Source: Pseudomonadota bacterium (GTDB taxonomy: Bacteria; Pseudomonadota; Gammaproteobacteria; Burkholderiales; Gallionellaceae). Taken from it: DNA of 64,000 bases. The notes beneath the pieces are model-generated. The model made no database searches. It worked only from the letters and a program-made list of their open reading frames with translations, and was not told where the DNA came from. Positions 1-10,400 of this stretch are shown piece by piece. Position 1 is the stretch's first letter. Each line of letters opens with the position of its first letter. The position numbers were made by a program, and so were the translations under genes. The stretch spans positions 53,568-117,567 of the forward strand of contig JAJXUI010000003.1 in the NCBI GenBank assembly GCA_021782995.1, given 5' to 3'.

Positions 1-2
1 TA

Positions 3-548
3 CATGAAAAAGTCAGCATGTTGCAGGATGAAAATGCAAAATTAAGTAGCAGGGCAGCCTCATTTGAGCGGCAGGCGCAGATGGAGCACGCGGCAAATGA
101 GGAAATCGTTAATCAAATCAAAAACCTCAGTGAGGAGAATGTCCGTCTCAAGGATAATCTGTCGTTTTTCCAGACTTTGCCTTTGACCCAGACGGATGTG
201 GAAAGTGATCTGTCCATCTTGAAGCTGAAGGTTGAACATGACTCGTTGCCGGGTGAATATTTCTGCCGCATGATACTGGTGCAGTCAGTGAAGCAGCGTA
301 ACAAGGCTTTTCAGGGGAATATGCAGCTGATCGTAAATGCGGTTCAGAATGGCAAAAAAGTAGTGATACAATTCCCGTCAGCAAATGCAGAAGAACAATC
401 TGCATATCAGTTGAATTTCAAGTATTATCAAGTGATTGACCGCGGTTTCAAGGTTTCTCCCGATATCTCCATTCAGAATGTCCAGGTTAGGGTTTATGAA
501 CGAGGAACCAAGGAGCCCAAAGTGATTGAAAGCGCGAGCTTGATATAA
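3..548 (+). CDS. DUF6776-like coiled-coil protein, 5' end outside window
   Basis: The reading frame is open to the left edge, so the ATG at 18 is probably internal and the true start lies upstream. The visible N-terminal part (roughly residues 1-50) is a charged heptad-like coiled coil. The rest is a beta-rich domain without catalytic motifs. In betaproteobacteria a DUF6776 membrane-anchored coiled-coil protein commonly precedes bactofilin, and the 22-base gap to the bactofilin gene suggests one operon and a shared envelope or cytoskeletal role. The family call comes from context and general character, not from a diagnostic motif. The biochemical function is unknown. Confidence 0.6.
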   Translation, partial: HEKVSMLQDENAKLSSRAASFERQAQMEHAANEEIVNQIKNLSEENVRLKDNLSFFQTLPLTQTDVESDLSILKLKVEHDSLPGEYFCRMILVQSVKQRNKAFQGNMQLIVNAVQNGKKVVIQFPSANAEEQSAYQLNFKYYQVIDRGFKVSPDISIQNVQVRVYERGTKEPKVIESASLI

Positions 549-570
549 GTTGTTAACTTCAGGAGGTTAA

Positions 571-981
571 ATGTTTGGTTCAGGAAACAGCAAGCCGCAA
601 AATCGTATTGATTCCCTGATTGGCGCAGGAACCAGGATAGTCGGCGATGTTCATTTTACCGGCGGATTGCGCGTAGACGGCGAAATTGATGGCAGTATCA
701 TTGCAACTCCGGGCAAACCCAGCACACTGGTATTGAGCGAGCATGCGCGTGTGAATGGTGAAGTGAATGTAACCCACCTGGTCGTGAATGGTGAAGTGAC
801 AGGGCCGGTAAGTGTGGCAGAATATCTGGAACTGCAAAGCAAGGCCAAGGTCACAGGAGATGTGCATTACAAGACCCTGGAAATCCAGCTGGGTGCAGTC
901 GTGGAAGGCAAGCTGATTCATTTGGCAGATGCGGCAGAAAAAGTTGTGGCTTTCAAATTGGGTAATTCTGAACCTGCCTGA
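571..981 (+). CDS. bactofilin (polymer-forming cytoskeletal protein)
   Basis: This 136-residue protein has the bactofilin layout: a short disordered N-terminus ending in RIDSLIGAGTRIVGDV, then a right-handed beta-helix core (about residues 18-120) built from repeats rich in G, V and N such as GGLRVDGEIDGSI and HLVVNGEVTGPVSV. Bactofilins polymerise without nucleotide into membrane-associated filaments that position envelope enzymes or polar structures. A strong ribosome binding site (aggaggt) precedes the ATG. The partner may be the upstream coiled-coil protein or an M23 peptidase such as the one encoded at 2587-3888; both are inference. Confidence 0.93.
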   Translation: MFGSGNSKPQNRIDSLIGAGTRIVGDVHFTGGLRVDGEIDGSIIATPGKPSTLVLSEHARVNGEVNVTHLVVNGEVTGPVSVAEYLELQSKAKVTGDVHYKTLEIQLGAVVEGKLIHLADAAEKVVAFKLGNSEPA

Positions 982-1034
982 TGGAATTCTGAATTTATTT
1001 CATATAATCATATAGTTATGCAAAGGAGATGGTC

Positions 1035-1385
1035 ATGAACGCAGTGACTGAAATGCAGGATCCCCTGCTGTTTACCGATAGTGCTGCAAACAAGGTAAAA
1101 CAGCTGATAGATGAGGAAGGCAATACTGACCTGAAATTGCGGGTATTTGTTACGGGTGGTGGATGTTCCGGTTTCCAGTACGGATTTACCTTTGATGAGG
1201 TGATCAACGATGATGACACCGTCATGATGAAAAACGGTGTGCAATTGCTGGTTGACCCCATGAGCTTCCAGTATCTGGTTGGTGCAGAAATCGATTATCA
1301 GGAAGGTCTGGAGGGCGCTCAGTTTGTGATCAAGAACCCGAACGCCGTCACGACCTGCGGTTGCGGTTCTTCATTCTCTGCCTGA
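1035..1385 (+). CDS. erpA: iron-sulfur cluster insertion protein ErpA
   Basis: A-type Fe-S carrier that delivers clusters to apoproteins. The three conserved cysteines are present: one in GGGCSGFQY and two in the C-terminal TCGCGSSF. The ORF track starts at 1029, but that ATG overlaps the Shine-Dalgarno sequence (aaaggag, 1022-1028). The ATG at 1035 is correctly spaced and gives the usual start MNAVTEMQ, so I use it. A TATAAT box lies at 1003-1008. The gene is followed by a strong terminator and converges with anmK. Confidence 0.95.
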   Translation: MNAVTEMQDPLLFTDSAANKVKQLIDEEGNTDLKLRVFVTGGGCSGFQYGFTFDEVINDDDTVMMKNGVQLLVDPMSFQYLVGAEIDYQEGLEGAQFVIKNPNAVTTCGCGSSFSA

Positions 1386-1405
1386 TCAAGGCGAAGCGGC
1401 AAGCG

Positions 1406-1437
1406 AAAGCGAGGGTGCTCAGCCCCCTCGCTTTTTT
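1406..1437 (+). terminator. intrinsic terminator after erpA
   Basis: A 10-bp perfect stem (aaagcgaggg / ccctcgcttt) is followed by a T run. It lies between the convergent erpA and anmK genes. The A-rich 5' side could let it act in both directions. Confidence 0.85.
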
Positions 1438-1467
1438 CATGCCTGAATTTCAGTGAATGGGGGACGC

Positions 1468-2565
1468 TCAAGCCTGATGGATCGCGCCCAGGATGCATGG
1501 ATGCCGGGCGCCAGTTACTTCGGGCAGGTTGGCAGGGTGTCGATCCAGTGTCTGTTTCGCCAGCCATGCAAAAGCAATGGCCTCCAGCCAGTCAGCGTTG
1601 ATGCCGAGATCATCGGTGAGTCTGATCAATGCCTCAGGCAACATTGCCTGCAGGCGACTGATCAGCGCTGCATTATGCGCGCCGCCGCCGCACAAATAAA
1701 TTTCCTGAGCACCTTCACAGTGCCGGATAATGGATGTGGCGATACAGGTGCAGGTCAATTCAAGCAATGTGGCCTGTACATCTGCCACGGATTCATTGCC
1801 TTTCAGCTTGCTGGAAAGCCAGTGCAAATTGAACAGGTCGCGTCCACAGCTTTTGGGTGGGGGCATGCTGAAATAGGATTCCTGCAACAGGTTTTCCAGC
1901 AGGGATTTCAGTACAGCTCCGCTTGCCGCAAGGGCGCCATTCTTGTCGTAAGTCTGGCCGGTATGATGCTGCATCCAGGCGTCCATCAGCAGGTTGCCTG
2001 GGCCGCAGTCGAAGCCGCACGCGGGTTTTCCTGGAGCAAGATCAGTCAGATTGCTGATGCCGCCTATATTCACAATGACGCGATGTGTTTCTGGATGGCG
2101 CAATAACTGTTGATGGAAAGCCGGCACAAGTGGCGCACCTTGTCCGCCTGCGGCGATATCACGACTGCGGAAGTCGTTGATCGTGGTAATGCCGCTGATT
2201 TCGGCGAGCATGGCGCCATTGCCAAGCTGGATGGTATATCCATGCTCCGGACGGTGACGTATGGTCTGTCCATGGCAGCCGATCGCGCGGATTTCGGCGG
2301 GGCTTGCATCCGACTTTTCCAGTAATTTGCTGACCGCGTCCGCATACAAGGTTGCCAGTGTGTTCGCAATCAGGCTTGCACGTTGCAGCTCGTCGCCGGC
2401 AGGCGTGTGCAAGGCCAGCAAAGATTGGCGTAATGCTTCCTGATAGGGTTCGTAGTGGGTGGCGATCAGTTTCGGTGCGCGACCGGAAAAATCCAGCAGG
2501 GCGACATCAATGCCATCGAGACTGGTCCCGGACATGATGCCTATATAAAGTTCCGGGTTTTCCAT
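1468..2565 (-). CDS. anmK: anhydro-N-acetylmuramic acid kinase
   Basis: Phosphorylates and hydrates 1,6-anhydro-MurNAc to MurNAc-6-phosphate during cytoplasmic peptidoglycan recycling. The 365-residue protein is full length. It carries the ATP-binding GIMSGTSLDGIDVAL at the N-terminus, GCHGQTIRH, the substrate-site DFRSRDIAAGGQGAPLVP, NIGGISNLT, FDCGPGNLLMD and LCGGGAHN. It lies 21 bases downstream of the M23 peptidase gene on the same strand, so the two are probably cotranscribed; one protein cuts the wall and the other recycles its products. Confidence 0.96.
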   Translation of the reverse strand: MENPELYIGIMSGTSLDGIDVALLDFSGRAPKLIATHYEPYQEALRQSLLALHTPAGDELQRASLIANTLATLYADAVSKLLEKSDASPAEIRAIGCHGQTIRHRPEHGYTIQLGNGAMLAEISGITTINDFRSRDIAAGGQGAPLVPAFHQQLLRHPETHRVIVNIGGISNLTDLAPGKPACGFDCGPGNLLMDAWMQHHTGQTYDKNGALAASGAVLKSLLENLLQESYFSMPPPKSCGRDLFNLHWLSSKLKGNESVADVQATLLELTCTCIATSIIRHCEGAQEIYLCGGGAHNAALISRLQAMLPEALIRLTDDLGINADWLEAIAFAWLAKQTLDRHPANLPEVTGARHPCILGAIHQA

Positions 2566-2586
2566 GCTGTCTGCCGATGTGACGTA

Positions 2587-3888
2587 TCAGTTGGCAGCGG
2601 CGAGTTGCTTGCTATCGAGCAGGTTGAGTTGCTCCTTCAATGCTGACGTACTGGCGAGGAACTGGCGCTTTTGTGCCGGATTGATCGGTTTGGCATCGGG
2701 TAATGCGACATTCAGCGGGTTATGGTGCACGCCGTTGATCTTGAATTCATAGTGCAGGTGTGGGCCGGTCGCCAGGCCGGTCTGGCCGACATAGCCGATG
2801 ATATCGCCTTGCTGCACGCGCTGCCCCTTATGCAGGCCGGTAGCAAAGCGTGACAGATGGCCGTATGCAGTAGAGTATGGGCTCTGGTGGTTGATCATGA
2901 TCACATTGCCGTAGCCGCCCATATTGCCTACAAAGCTCACGACGCCATCTGCAGTGGCCTTCACCTTGGTGCCTATGGATGCGGCGTAGTCTACGCCTTT
3001 GTGCGCGCGCCATTTGTTGAGGATGGGGTGAAAACGCGAAAGGCTAAAGCCGGAACTGACGCGAGTGAATTCCAGCGGGGAGCGCAGGAAGGCTTTATGC
3101 ATGCTGTGGCCGTCAGGACTGTAATAATTGCCGTGCCCTGGAGATGATTCAAAATATAGCGCCTGATAGGCGTGGCCCTGGTTGATGAACTCTGCAGCGA
3201 GTATCTTGCCGGTGGAAACCGGTTCGCCATTGCTGTAATTCATTTCATAAATCACCGAGAAATGATCTCCTTTACGCAGGTCTCGGTGGAAATCGATATC
3301 ACCACTGAAAATGTCCGCGAGTTGTACTGCTGCGGAGTCGGAAATGCCTGCCTGGTCGGTTGCAGCAAACAGCGTGCTGCTGATCCTGCCTGTGCGCACG
3401 AGGATGCGCTTTTCTGACTGCAGCTCGGCTTCACGGGTTTCAAATCTGCCCTGCCTGTTTTCAGTTATGACTTGCTTGCCCGCGCTATTGATGTATCGCA
3501 GGGAAACCAGGCTGCCATCAGCCAGGGTTTCAGCCTGTACATTTTTGCCAACCGGCAGGTGTTGCAGCGAATCCGGATTTTTTGCGTTACGCAAATACTG
3601 GCTTGCTGCAGGATCGTCTACATTCAGCCTGCGCAGCAGCTCATCTACAGTATCGCCGCGCTGGACACGTTCAGAACGCCAGAATGTGCCGGTCGCAACA
3701 CTGTCATGCGCGTGAGTGGGCAGGACAAGGTTCTCTACCACTTTCTGGTTAAGGTCAAAGGGGATTTCACTTTGCGGGATGATGCCGAAAGCGGATACCA
3801 CTGCAAGTAAGGGGATGGTAGAAATCGCAGTAAACCAGCGTAGTTTCAGTTTATGCTCGTGTAACAGGGATTTTTTTTGGTTTAGCAT
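2587..3888 (-). CDS. M23 family murein endopeptidase with LysM/OapA-like domain
   Basis: Predicted envelope peptidase of 433 residues. The N-terminus is basic, followed by a hydrophobic segment (about 15-35) that acts as signal anchor. A LysM/OapA-like segment (RVQRGDTVDELLRRLNV, about 75-130) should bind the wall. The C-terminal LytM/M23 domain (about 290-405) keeps the zinc and catalytic residues in HKGVDYA, GHLSRF and GPHLHYEF. MepM is the closest functional model: cleavage of cross-links to allow wall growth. It is transcribed with anmK and divergently from tyrS. Confidence 0.93.
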   Translation of the reverse strand: MLNQKKSLLHEHKLKLRWFTAISTIPLLAVVSAFGIIPQSEIPFDLNQKVVENLVLPTHAHDSVATGTFWRSERVQRGDTVDELLRRLNVDDPAASQYLRNAKNPDSLQHLPVGKNVQAETLADGSLVSLRYINSAGKQVITENRQGRFETREAELQSEKRILVRTGRISSTLFAATDQAGISDSAAVQLADIFSGDIDFHRDLRKGDHFSVIYEMNYSNGEPVSTGKILAAEFINQGHAYQALYFESSPGHGNYYSPDGHSMHKAFLRSPLEFTRVSSGFSLSRFHPILNKWRAHKGVDYAASIGTKVKATADGVVSFVGNMGGYGNVIMINHQSPYSTAYGHLSRFATGLHKGQRVQQGDIIGYVGQTGLATGPHLHYEFKINGVHHNPLNVALPDAKPINPAQKRQFLASTSALKEQLNLLDSKQLAAAN

Positions 3889-4023
3889 TTAAAATTCGGG
3901 TCTTGAATGGATTTTGCCAATCGGTCGATTTGTTATGATCGGCCTGTCTCAATTGCCAAGCATCTTAGCAGAAATGCATGTATGCTCAAAATTTAAATAA
4001 ATACATAAAGTTATAGTTTGGGT

Positions 4024-5220
4024 ATGGAACAGCGCGAAGTTATTGAAATCATTAAACGAGGATCCAGTGAATTATTGCTGGAAGCTGAATTGAAACAGAA
4101 GCTGGCTCAGGGACGACCGCTGCGTATCAAGGCCGGATTTGACCCTACTGCACCAGACCTGCATCTGGGACATACTGTTTTGATTAATAAATTGAAGCAG
4201 TTGCAGGATCTTGGGCATCAGATATTGTTTCTGATCGGAGATTTCACCGGCATGATTGGTGACCCTACCGGAAAAAATGCCGCACGCCCGCCCCTGTCAC
4301 GTGAACAGGTGAAGGCGAATGCAGATACTTATCAGGAACAGGTTTTCAAGATACTGGATCCGGCAAAGACCGAAGTGGTATTCAATTCCACCTGGATGGA
4401 TAAGTTCAGCGCAGTGGACCTGATACGCCTTGCCTCTACCCATACGGTTGCACAGATGCTGGAGCGGGATGATTTTTCCAAGCGCTATGCCGGCAATCTG
4501 CCAATCGCAATTCATGAATTCATCTATCCGCTGGTGCAGGGGTATGACTCTGTTGCCCTCAAGGCGGACATCGAGCTGGGCGGCACTGACCAGAAATTCA
4601 ATTTGCTGATGGGGCGCGAGTTGCAGAAGCATTTCGGCCAGCCGTCGCAATGTATCCTGATGATGCCCTTGCTGGAAGGGACGGATGGCATTAACAAGAT
4701 GTCCAAATCGATGGGCAACTATATTGGCATTACCGATACGCCGCAGGATATGTTCGGCAAACTGATGTCTATCTCGGATGAACTGATGTGGCGCTATCTG
4801 GAGCTGTTGTCATTCGAGAGCATGTCAACCATCAAGGGCTGGCAAGAAGAAGTGAACCGGGGCAGGAATCCGCGGGACATCAAGGTGATGCTGGCGCAGG
4901 AGTTGGTGGCGCGTTTCCATAGCCGCAAGGCTGCCGAAGATGCGCTGGCAGAATTCGAGGCGCGCTTCAGGCAAGGTGTATTGCCTGACGACATGCCCGA
5001 AGTTATGGTCAGTTCCAGTGACGGAGGCATAGGGATAACGCACCTGCTGAAACAGGCTGGCCTGGTGGATAGCACATCAGATGCGATACGCATGATTGCC
5101 CAGTCTGCGGTCAAGCTGGATGGCGAGCGGGTGAGTGACAAGACGTTGCAGATCAAGGCAGGCGCCATCGTTGTGGCGCAGGTAGGCAAACGGAAATTTG
5201 CGAGGATTACTGTCAGTTGA
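4024..5220 (+). CDS. tyrS: tyrosyl-tRNA synthetase
   Basis: Class I aminoacyl-tRNA synthetase charging tRNA-Tyr. The HIGH signature appears as HLGH within [15 protein letters not shown], and the KMSKS signature is exact ([13 protein letters not shown]). A C-terminal S4 RNA-binding domain (about residues 335-398) ends the protein. The ORF track begins at a TTG (4018); the ATG at 4024 gives [13 protein letters not shown] and is preferred, although no strong ribosome binding site is visible. In related genomes an rRNA operon often follows tyrS; none is present here. Confidence 0.96.
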   Translation: MEQREVIEIIKRGSSELLLEAELKQKLAQGRPLRIKAGFDPTAPDLHLGHTVLINKLKQLQDLGHQILFLIGDFTGMIGDPTGKNAARPPLSREQVKANADTYQEQVFKILDPAKTEVVFNSTWMDKFSAVDLIRLASTHTVAQMLERDDFSKRYAGNLPIAIHEFIYPLVQGYDSVALKADIELGGTDQKFNLLMGRELQKHFGQPSQCILMMPLLEGTDGINKMSKSMGNYIGITDTPQDMFGKLMSISDELMWRYLELLSFESMSTIKGWQEEVNRGRNPRDIKVMLAQELVARFHSRKAAEDALAEFEARFRQGVLPDDMPEVMVSSSDGGIGITHLLKQAGLVDSTSDAIRMIAQSAVKLDGERVSDKTLQIKAGAIVVAQVGKRKFARITVS

Positions 5221-5792
5221 TTTGTTTGGCGGGTAATTGTTACAACGACAATTAATATAATATAAACATATACTTATATAATTTACTGCAGAGAGAAGGC
5301 GCAATGCCAGCGGGCTTATGCCTGGGAAGCTTCAGCCTGATCCGGCCATAAAGTTTCGACAATGCTTGCCGATAAGCCTAAATAACTGGCACAAGAGTCA
5401 ATATCGGGCGTGAATTATCGGCAGACAGAAGCTCAATGGAAATACTCAACCAGTACCAAGCTGACGTGAATAAACTGAACCCATTTCGAAATACGTAGCG
5501 GGTTTTGACTGCAACATGCAGGATCGAATGGAAAGTTAAGTCTACTGACGAAATGGATGATTAATGTCTGCCAAGATGTAGCTCTGCATTTCCATTTGAC
5601 TATTCCAACCTGGGGCCGGACGTGATAATTGAAGTGCAAATGCACTGAAGCGTGAGCTGCAGCGAGCGGCAATTGATGCGATACTTGGCCAGAGGCATTG
5701 TTTTCAGGCTGGTGCATTGCGAGGGCTGTAAGGCACAGTTACCTTGTGCGGGCTATATTTATGACAGAAGTGGCGGACGATACGGCATACGC
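5221..5792. other. 572-bp region without a gene: sigma-28 promoter and long leader
   Basis: No convincing protein gene. It holds an AT-rich stretch just after tyrS (about 5245-5285), a perfect FliA promoter at 5349-5375, and a segment (about 5430-5640) with small hairpins such as AGTGCA-aa-TGCACT. ORFs that cross this segment on either strand are short, interrupted, and look spurious. See the findings for the possibility that it belongs to a widespread non-coding family. Confidence 0.6.
5349..5375 (+). promoter_or_regulatory. FliA (sigma-28) promoter, exact consensus
   Basis: TAAAGTTT, 11 bases, then GCCGATAA: this matches the enteric FliA consensus at every conserved position. The only downstream gene on this strand is the chemoreceptor gene starting near 5793. 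Transcription should start near 5383, leaving a leader of roughly 410 nt. Confidence 0.9.
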
Positions 5793-6992
5793 ATGAAAAC
5801 AGAATACATTGCAAAACATGCTTGGCAGGCTGTAACACTGGTTGCGGGTGAAGTGCTGCTTTTTGCATTTGGCGAGCCTATGCTTGCAATGCTGGTATAC
5901 GCAGTGCCTGTGATTCTATGGAGCCTGCTGGGGACTGCCGGCAGCATCAGGGAGGAAGCCGAAAGCGAATCTGTAAATGAGTCTCAAGCGGGCCGGCCAG
6001 AACAATCCAGGGTGGCGCTGCTGCAAGACGGATTTGCCTCTTTGAGGCAGGAGGTCATGGATTTGATTGATGAAGTCGGCTCTGATCTGTCTCAGCAGCG
6101 CAGTGTCCAGTCAGACGCGGTCAGGCGCCTGATTGCAAGTTTCCAGAGCATTGAATCGCTGATCAGGGAGCAGACCAGGCTGTCGACGGGCGTTATCAAT
6201 ATTGTTAGCCACAAGCAAGCTGATACGGATATTTCGGAAACCAGCCACTTTGATGAAATTGTCGGGATTGTGCACCGCATGGCTGACAGCATATCAAGCA
6301 ACGGACAATCCAGTGTGGAAATGGTGCAAGTGTTTGCCTCTCTGAAAGGGCGTATTGAAGCGGTGACGCAATTGCTGGGAGAAATGGAAAGCATCAGCAA
6401 GCAGACCAATCTTCTGGCCCTGAATGCGGCAATTGAGGCGGCTCGCGCAGGAGAATTCGGCAGGGGATTTGCTGTAGTGGCCGATGAGGTCAGGTCGCTA
6501 TCGGCCCGGAGTGGCGATTTTTCCAGCCAGATTGAGGCTGAGACATCGGGAATGCGGCAGATCATGGGCAAGGCTGCTGCCATCATTGCAGACCTTGCTT
6601 CAAAAGATTTAAACTTGGCCTTGGACACGCAGGGGCGTGTGCAGCAGATACTGGATGAGGCCGAGAAAAATTCTAGCATGGTTGCCATGCAGCTTGAGCA
6701 GATGTCCGCAATTACCGGCAAGGTCGGTATCGAGGTGGATGCCGCAATCCGTTCTTTGCAGTTTGAAGATCTCTTGCGTCAATTGAATGAAAGAATCGAT
6801 GGCCGTGTCCAGGCACTGGAAGAGGGATTTGATACATTATTTGATACTGCGGAACAGGGAATCATGAATAACAGTGCTGAAAAAATTGCCGGCCAACTGG
6901 AATCTGCGCGTCTCAAAATGCACCAGGCAGCAACACATCGCGTGAGTGTACATCAGGAAAACATGGATGGCGGCGATGTTGAGCTTTTCTGA
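5793..6992 (+). CDS. methyl-accepting chemotaxis-like protein without periplasmic sensor
   Basis: Receptor-type signalling protein of about 399 residues from the ATG at 5793. The longer ORF from 5652 adds an atypical 47-residue extension and lacks a good ribosome binding site. The N-terminus holds two closely spaced hydrophobic segments (about 10-50) with no sensor domain between them. The C-terminal half has the chemoreceptor tip motif [20 protein letters not shown] and [14 protein letters not shown] paralogue lies at 38932-40149 with the same layout. Both probably sense membrane or cytoplasmic signals, or act as adaptors in a receptor array. Confidence 0.85.
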   Translation: MKTEYIAKHAWQAVTLVAGEVLLFAFGEPMLAMLVYAVPVILWSLLGTAGSIREEAESESVNESQAGRPEQSRVALLQDGFASLRQEVMDLIDEVGSDLSQQRSVQSDAVRRLIASFQSIESLIREQTRLSTGVINIVSHKQADTDISETSHFDEIVGIVHRMADSISSNGQSSVEMVQVFASLKGRIEAVTQLLGEMESISKQTNLLALNAAIEAARAGEFGRGFAVVADEVRSLSARSGDFSSQIEAETSGMRQIMGKAAAIIADLASKDLNLALDTQGRVQQILDEAEKNSSMVAMQLEQMSAITGKVGIEVDAAIRSLQFEDLLRQLNERIDGRVQALEEGFDTLFDTAEQGIMNNSAEKIAGQLESARLKMHQAATHRVSVHQENMDGGDVELF

Positions 6993-7013
6993 TTTTTACG
7001 CGGGATGAATGGC

Positions 7014-7385
7014 ATGAAAAGGCTGCTGGTGGTGGATGATGAGCAACCCATTCGTTCAATGCTCAATGACCTGTTGGGTGATGACTACGAAGTCATGCTG
7101 GCTGCAAATGGCCAGGAGGCGTTTGCATTGCTGAACAGCCATTCATTTGACCTGATCATCACTGATCTGGTCATGCCTGAAATGAATGGCATCGATCTGA
7201 TCACTTCAATACAGAAAATCAGTCCTGATCTCAAAATTATCGCCATTTCTGGCGGTGGCGGTCTCAATGGCAGGTTTGACTACTTGCCGGTGGCTGAGCT
7301 TTTGGGTGCAGAAAAGATATTCCGCAAACCTTTCGAGCTGAGCAAGCTGAAGAAAACCGTGGATGCCATGCTGGGCCAGCATTGA
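7014..7385 (+). CDS. single-domain CheY-like response regulator
   Basis: A lone receiver domain of about 124 residues. It has the acidic pocket (LLVVDDEQ), the phospho-acceptor Asp in DLIITDLVMPEMNG, and Lys in IFRKPFE. The switch Thr is replaced in IIAISGGGG. The ATG at 7014 has a better spaced Shine-Dalgarno (gggatga) than the ATG at 7005. It sits between the receptor gene and the multi-receiver kinase, which suggests that it is phosphorylated by, or carries phosphate for, that kinase. Confidence 0.87.
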   Translation: MKRLLVVDDEQPIRSMLNDLLGDDYEVMLAANGQEAFALLNSHSFDLIITDLVMPEMNGIDLITSIQKISPDLKIIAISGGGGLNGRFDYLPVAELLGAEKIFRKPFELSKLKKTVDAMLGQH

Positions 7386-7474
7386 AGGGCCAGTGCGCGC
7401 ATATTTTTATAAACAGGCCGGGCGCATTGCACCGGATACCGTATTTTGGATAAGCAGCAGGGTGACAAGCGCGC

Positions 7475-10400
7475 ATGAGCGAACAACCTGACTTGAGCGG
7501 TAAACAGGCATTTGCAGAACGTTTGAGCGTCATGCGTTCCGAGTATGTCCGGAATTTGCCTGGCAAACTGTCCAGCATGCAATATGCCTGGGATGCAATT
7601 CAGCATAAAACAGCTTCTTCTGAAACAATAGACTCCCTTTACTGGGCAGCCCACAACCTTTCCGGGTCTGGCGGCACATTCGGTTTTCCGGACATTACAG
7701 CGACCTCAAGATCCTTATTGGCAGCCCTGATGGATTTCAAGCATGCGGGCTACCGGCTTGATGTCGAGTCAGCTGCTCAAATTGGCAAAGCACTGAATGC
7801 CCTCGGCATCGCAATCAGGCGTGAAGTCGTGAATGGCAACCTGCAGGCAGTTACACTGATTGATGACTCTGGCAACGAGCGGGGACATGAAATGCGGCGG
7901 CAGGTGTATCTGGTTGACTCCGACAGTGAGTTTGCATACAGGATTGCAGAGAAGTTGCAGAACTATGGCTATGCAGTCAGAATCTTCGAAGGCACTGCAG
8001 AATTCGAGGTGATGGTGGCGTCCGGACGGCCAGATGCCATCCTGATGGAAATGTCGCTTCCATCAGGAGCGTTTGCGGGAGCAGACTGCATATTGAGGCA
8101 CAAGGAAAGTCTTGACGGCATTCCAGTCATTTTTCTCAGCAGGCGTGATGACCTGGAATCAAGATTACATGCAGCACGCGCAGGTTCCTATCATTATTTT
8201 GTCAAGCCGGTTGATATGCCTCTGTTACACCAGAAACTGGATTGGGTGACCAAATTCTGGGGAAAACCGGAATACAAGGTGTTGCTGGTAGATGATGATG
8301 AATACCTGACCGGGGTATATAAGTCGATATTTGAAGCTGCGGGCATAACGGTCAGTTTGCTGAATGACCCAGCACTGGTCATCGGGAAAATGCAGCAGGA
8401 CATGCCGGACCTGATCCTGCTTGATGTCAATATGCCGGGAATCAATGGGCTCGAGCTTGGGTCAGTCATCAGGCAGTTCGAAGCCTTCATGCACATTCCG
8501 ATCGTTTTCCTCACCGCAGATGTAAATATGGACAAGCGTCTTGCGGCGATGCATCTGGGGGGGGATGATTTTCTTGGAAAGGGCGTTGCCCCTGCATTCC
8601 TGATTGAGGTGGTCCGTACCCGAATTGAAAAATCCCGCAACCTGAAATCCGGCGAGCAGCAAATCAAGAAACTGATCCATGAGTATGAGAACCTGCGAAA
8701 AGCACAGGATAACCACTCCATGATTTGCACGATTGATCCTGCGGGAAATATGACGGACGTGAATGACAGGATGTGCAGTAGTACGGGTTATACAAGAGCA
8801 GAGTTGCTGAATAAATCCTTCAGAATGCTGGGTTCCGAAGTGAACCCGGCGTCATTTTATGACAGGATGTGGGACATACTGTGCCAAGGCAAGGTGTGGC
8901 AAGGCCAGATCCAGAAGAGAACGAAAAGCGGACAGCCATTATGGCTGGATGTCACGACAACGCCTATACAGGATGGGTTCGGAACTATCGAGAAATTCAT
9001 TTCGATAAGAACCGACATTACAAAACTGAAAGCGCTGGAGCTGGGTCTGCGCGAAGAACGGGAGCGTCTGACGCTGGCTATGGAAGCAACCAACACGGGA
9101 TTGTGGGAGTGGAACATTGCCGAGAACGCAACTTATTACAGTGAGCGATGCAGGAAATTGCTGAATATGTCACCGGAAGTCGACATTTCCTGGCCAGAGC
9201 TTATTCATCCTGATGATTTTGATGTTGCAGTGGAACAGTTGGTGCGCCACATCATTGGAGAGGTCGGGATGTATACCTCCGAGCACAGGAAAATAAATGC
9301 TGACGGCGGTTGGGATTGGGTGCTGGAGAGTGGAAAAGTGGTAGAAACCGATGAGCAGGGTGAAATCGTGCGCATGATAGGCACCATGCAAATCATCAAT
9401 GCGCGTAAAGCGCTTGAGGCAATACAGGAGCAGCTCAGCAGGCAGCTATTGCAGTCTTCCAAAATGGAAGCCATTGGCCAATTGACCAGTGGTGTTGCAC
9501 ATGACTTCAATAATATCCTTGGCGGAATGCTTGGATATGTTGAGTTGTCGACGGGTTTGCTGGGGCGTGACAATCCGAATCTGGACAAGTTGCAGCGGTA
9601 TCTTGGTGAAATCCAGAGTGCAGGTACGCGGGCAAAGGAGCTTGTTGAACAGATGCTGGTTTTCTCCAGGCTGTTGCCCGAAGCTGAAGAGCAGGCCCAG
9701 CCCGTTACCCGGGTTCTGCCTGTGGTCAAGGAAGTCATCAATCTCCTGATATCAACGATCCCTGCAACTATCAAATTGAGTTTTCATTTGCCTGAAGAGG
9801 ATCTCAGGACGGCGATACAGCCAGTTCATCTGCACCAGATACTGCTGAATCTCGGAATCAATGCGAGGGATGCCATAGGTAAGTATGGCGAGATTGATAT
9901 CAAGGTGGGCAAGTCCGAAATTTCCGGGCTGGAATGCGCATCCTGTCATCAGCGATTCACAGGAAAATTCATTGAATTGATCGTCAAAGACAATGGTTCC
10001 GGCATACCGCCGGAAATTCTGAACAAGATCTTCGATCCTTTCTTTACGACCAAAAGCGCTGATAAGGGTACAGGCATGGGGCTGGCGGTTGTGAGCAGTG
10101 TGGTACACCCCCTCGGCGGGCATATTCGGGTGGAAACGGAACCGGGCCGGGGATCAATGTTCAGGATATACCTGCTTGAGGCGGAGGGAGGGCTGGGCGA
10201 AAGCCTGCAGGGAAGTGGCGAATCGGAAATGGAGGTGCCGGGGCTCACCGGAGTGCGCATATTGCTGGTCGATGATGAACATACCATGGCTGCAATGCTC
10301 AAGGAATTGTTGAGCATCAATGGCGCAGAAGTTTCTGCTTTTACTGATTCAGGGGCGGCTCTCAGGGAATATTTGCTCAGGCCGGATGAATTTGACCTGG

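Noticed and set aside
1453-2106. Plus-strand ORF of 217 residues
   Set aside because: It is the shadow of anmK, whose motifs are unambiguous.
5221-5660. rRNA operon or fragment after tyrS
   Set aside because: An rRNA operon is often found here in related genomes, but I could not recognise any 16S or 23S motif.
5652-5792. N-terminal extension of the chemoreceptor ORF
   Set aside because: The extension (Cys-rich, no membrane or coiled-coil character) does not fit the receptor family; the start at 5793 matches its paralogue.
9925-9960. CASCH motif that could be a c-type heme site
   Set aside because: It lies in the cytoplasmic ATPase domain of a protein with no signal peptide. The same Cys pair occurs in many kinases of this subgroup.
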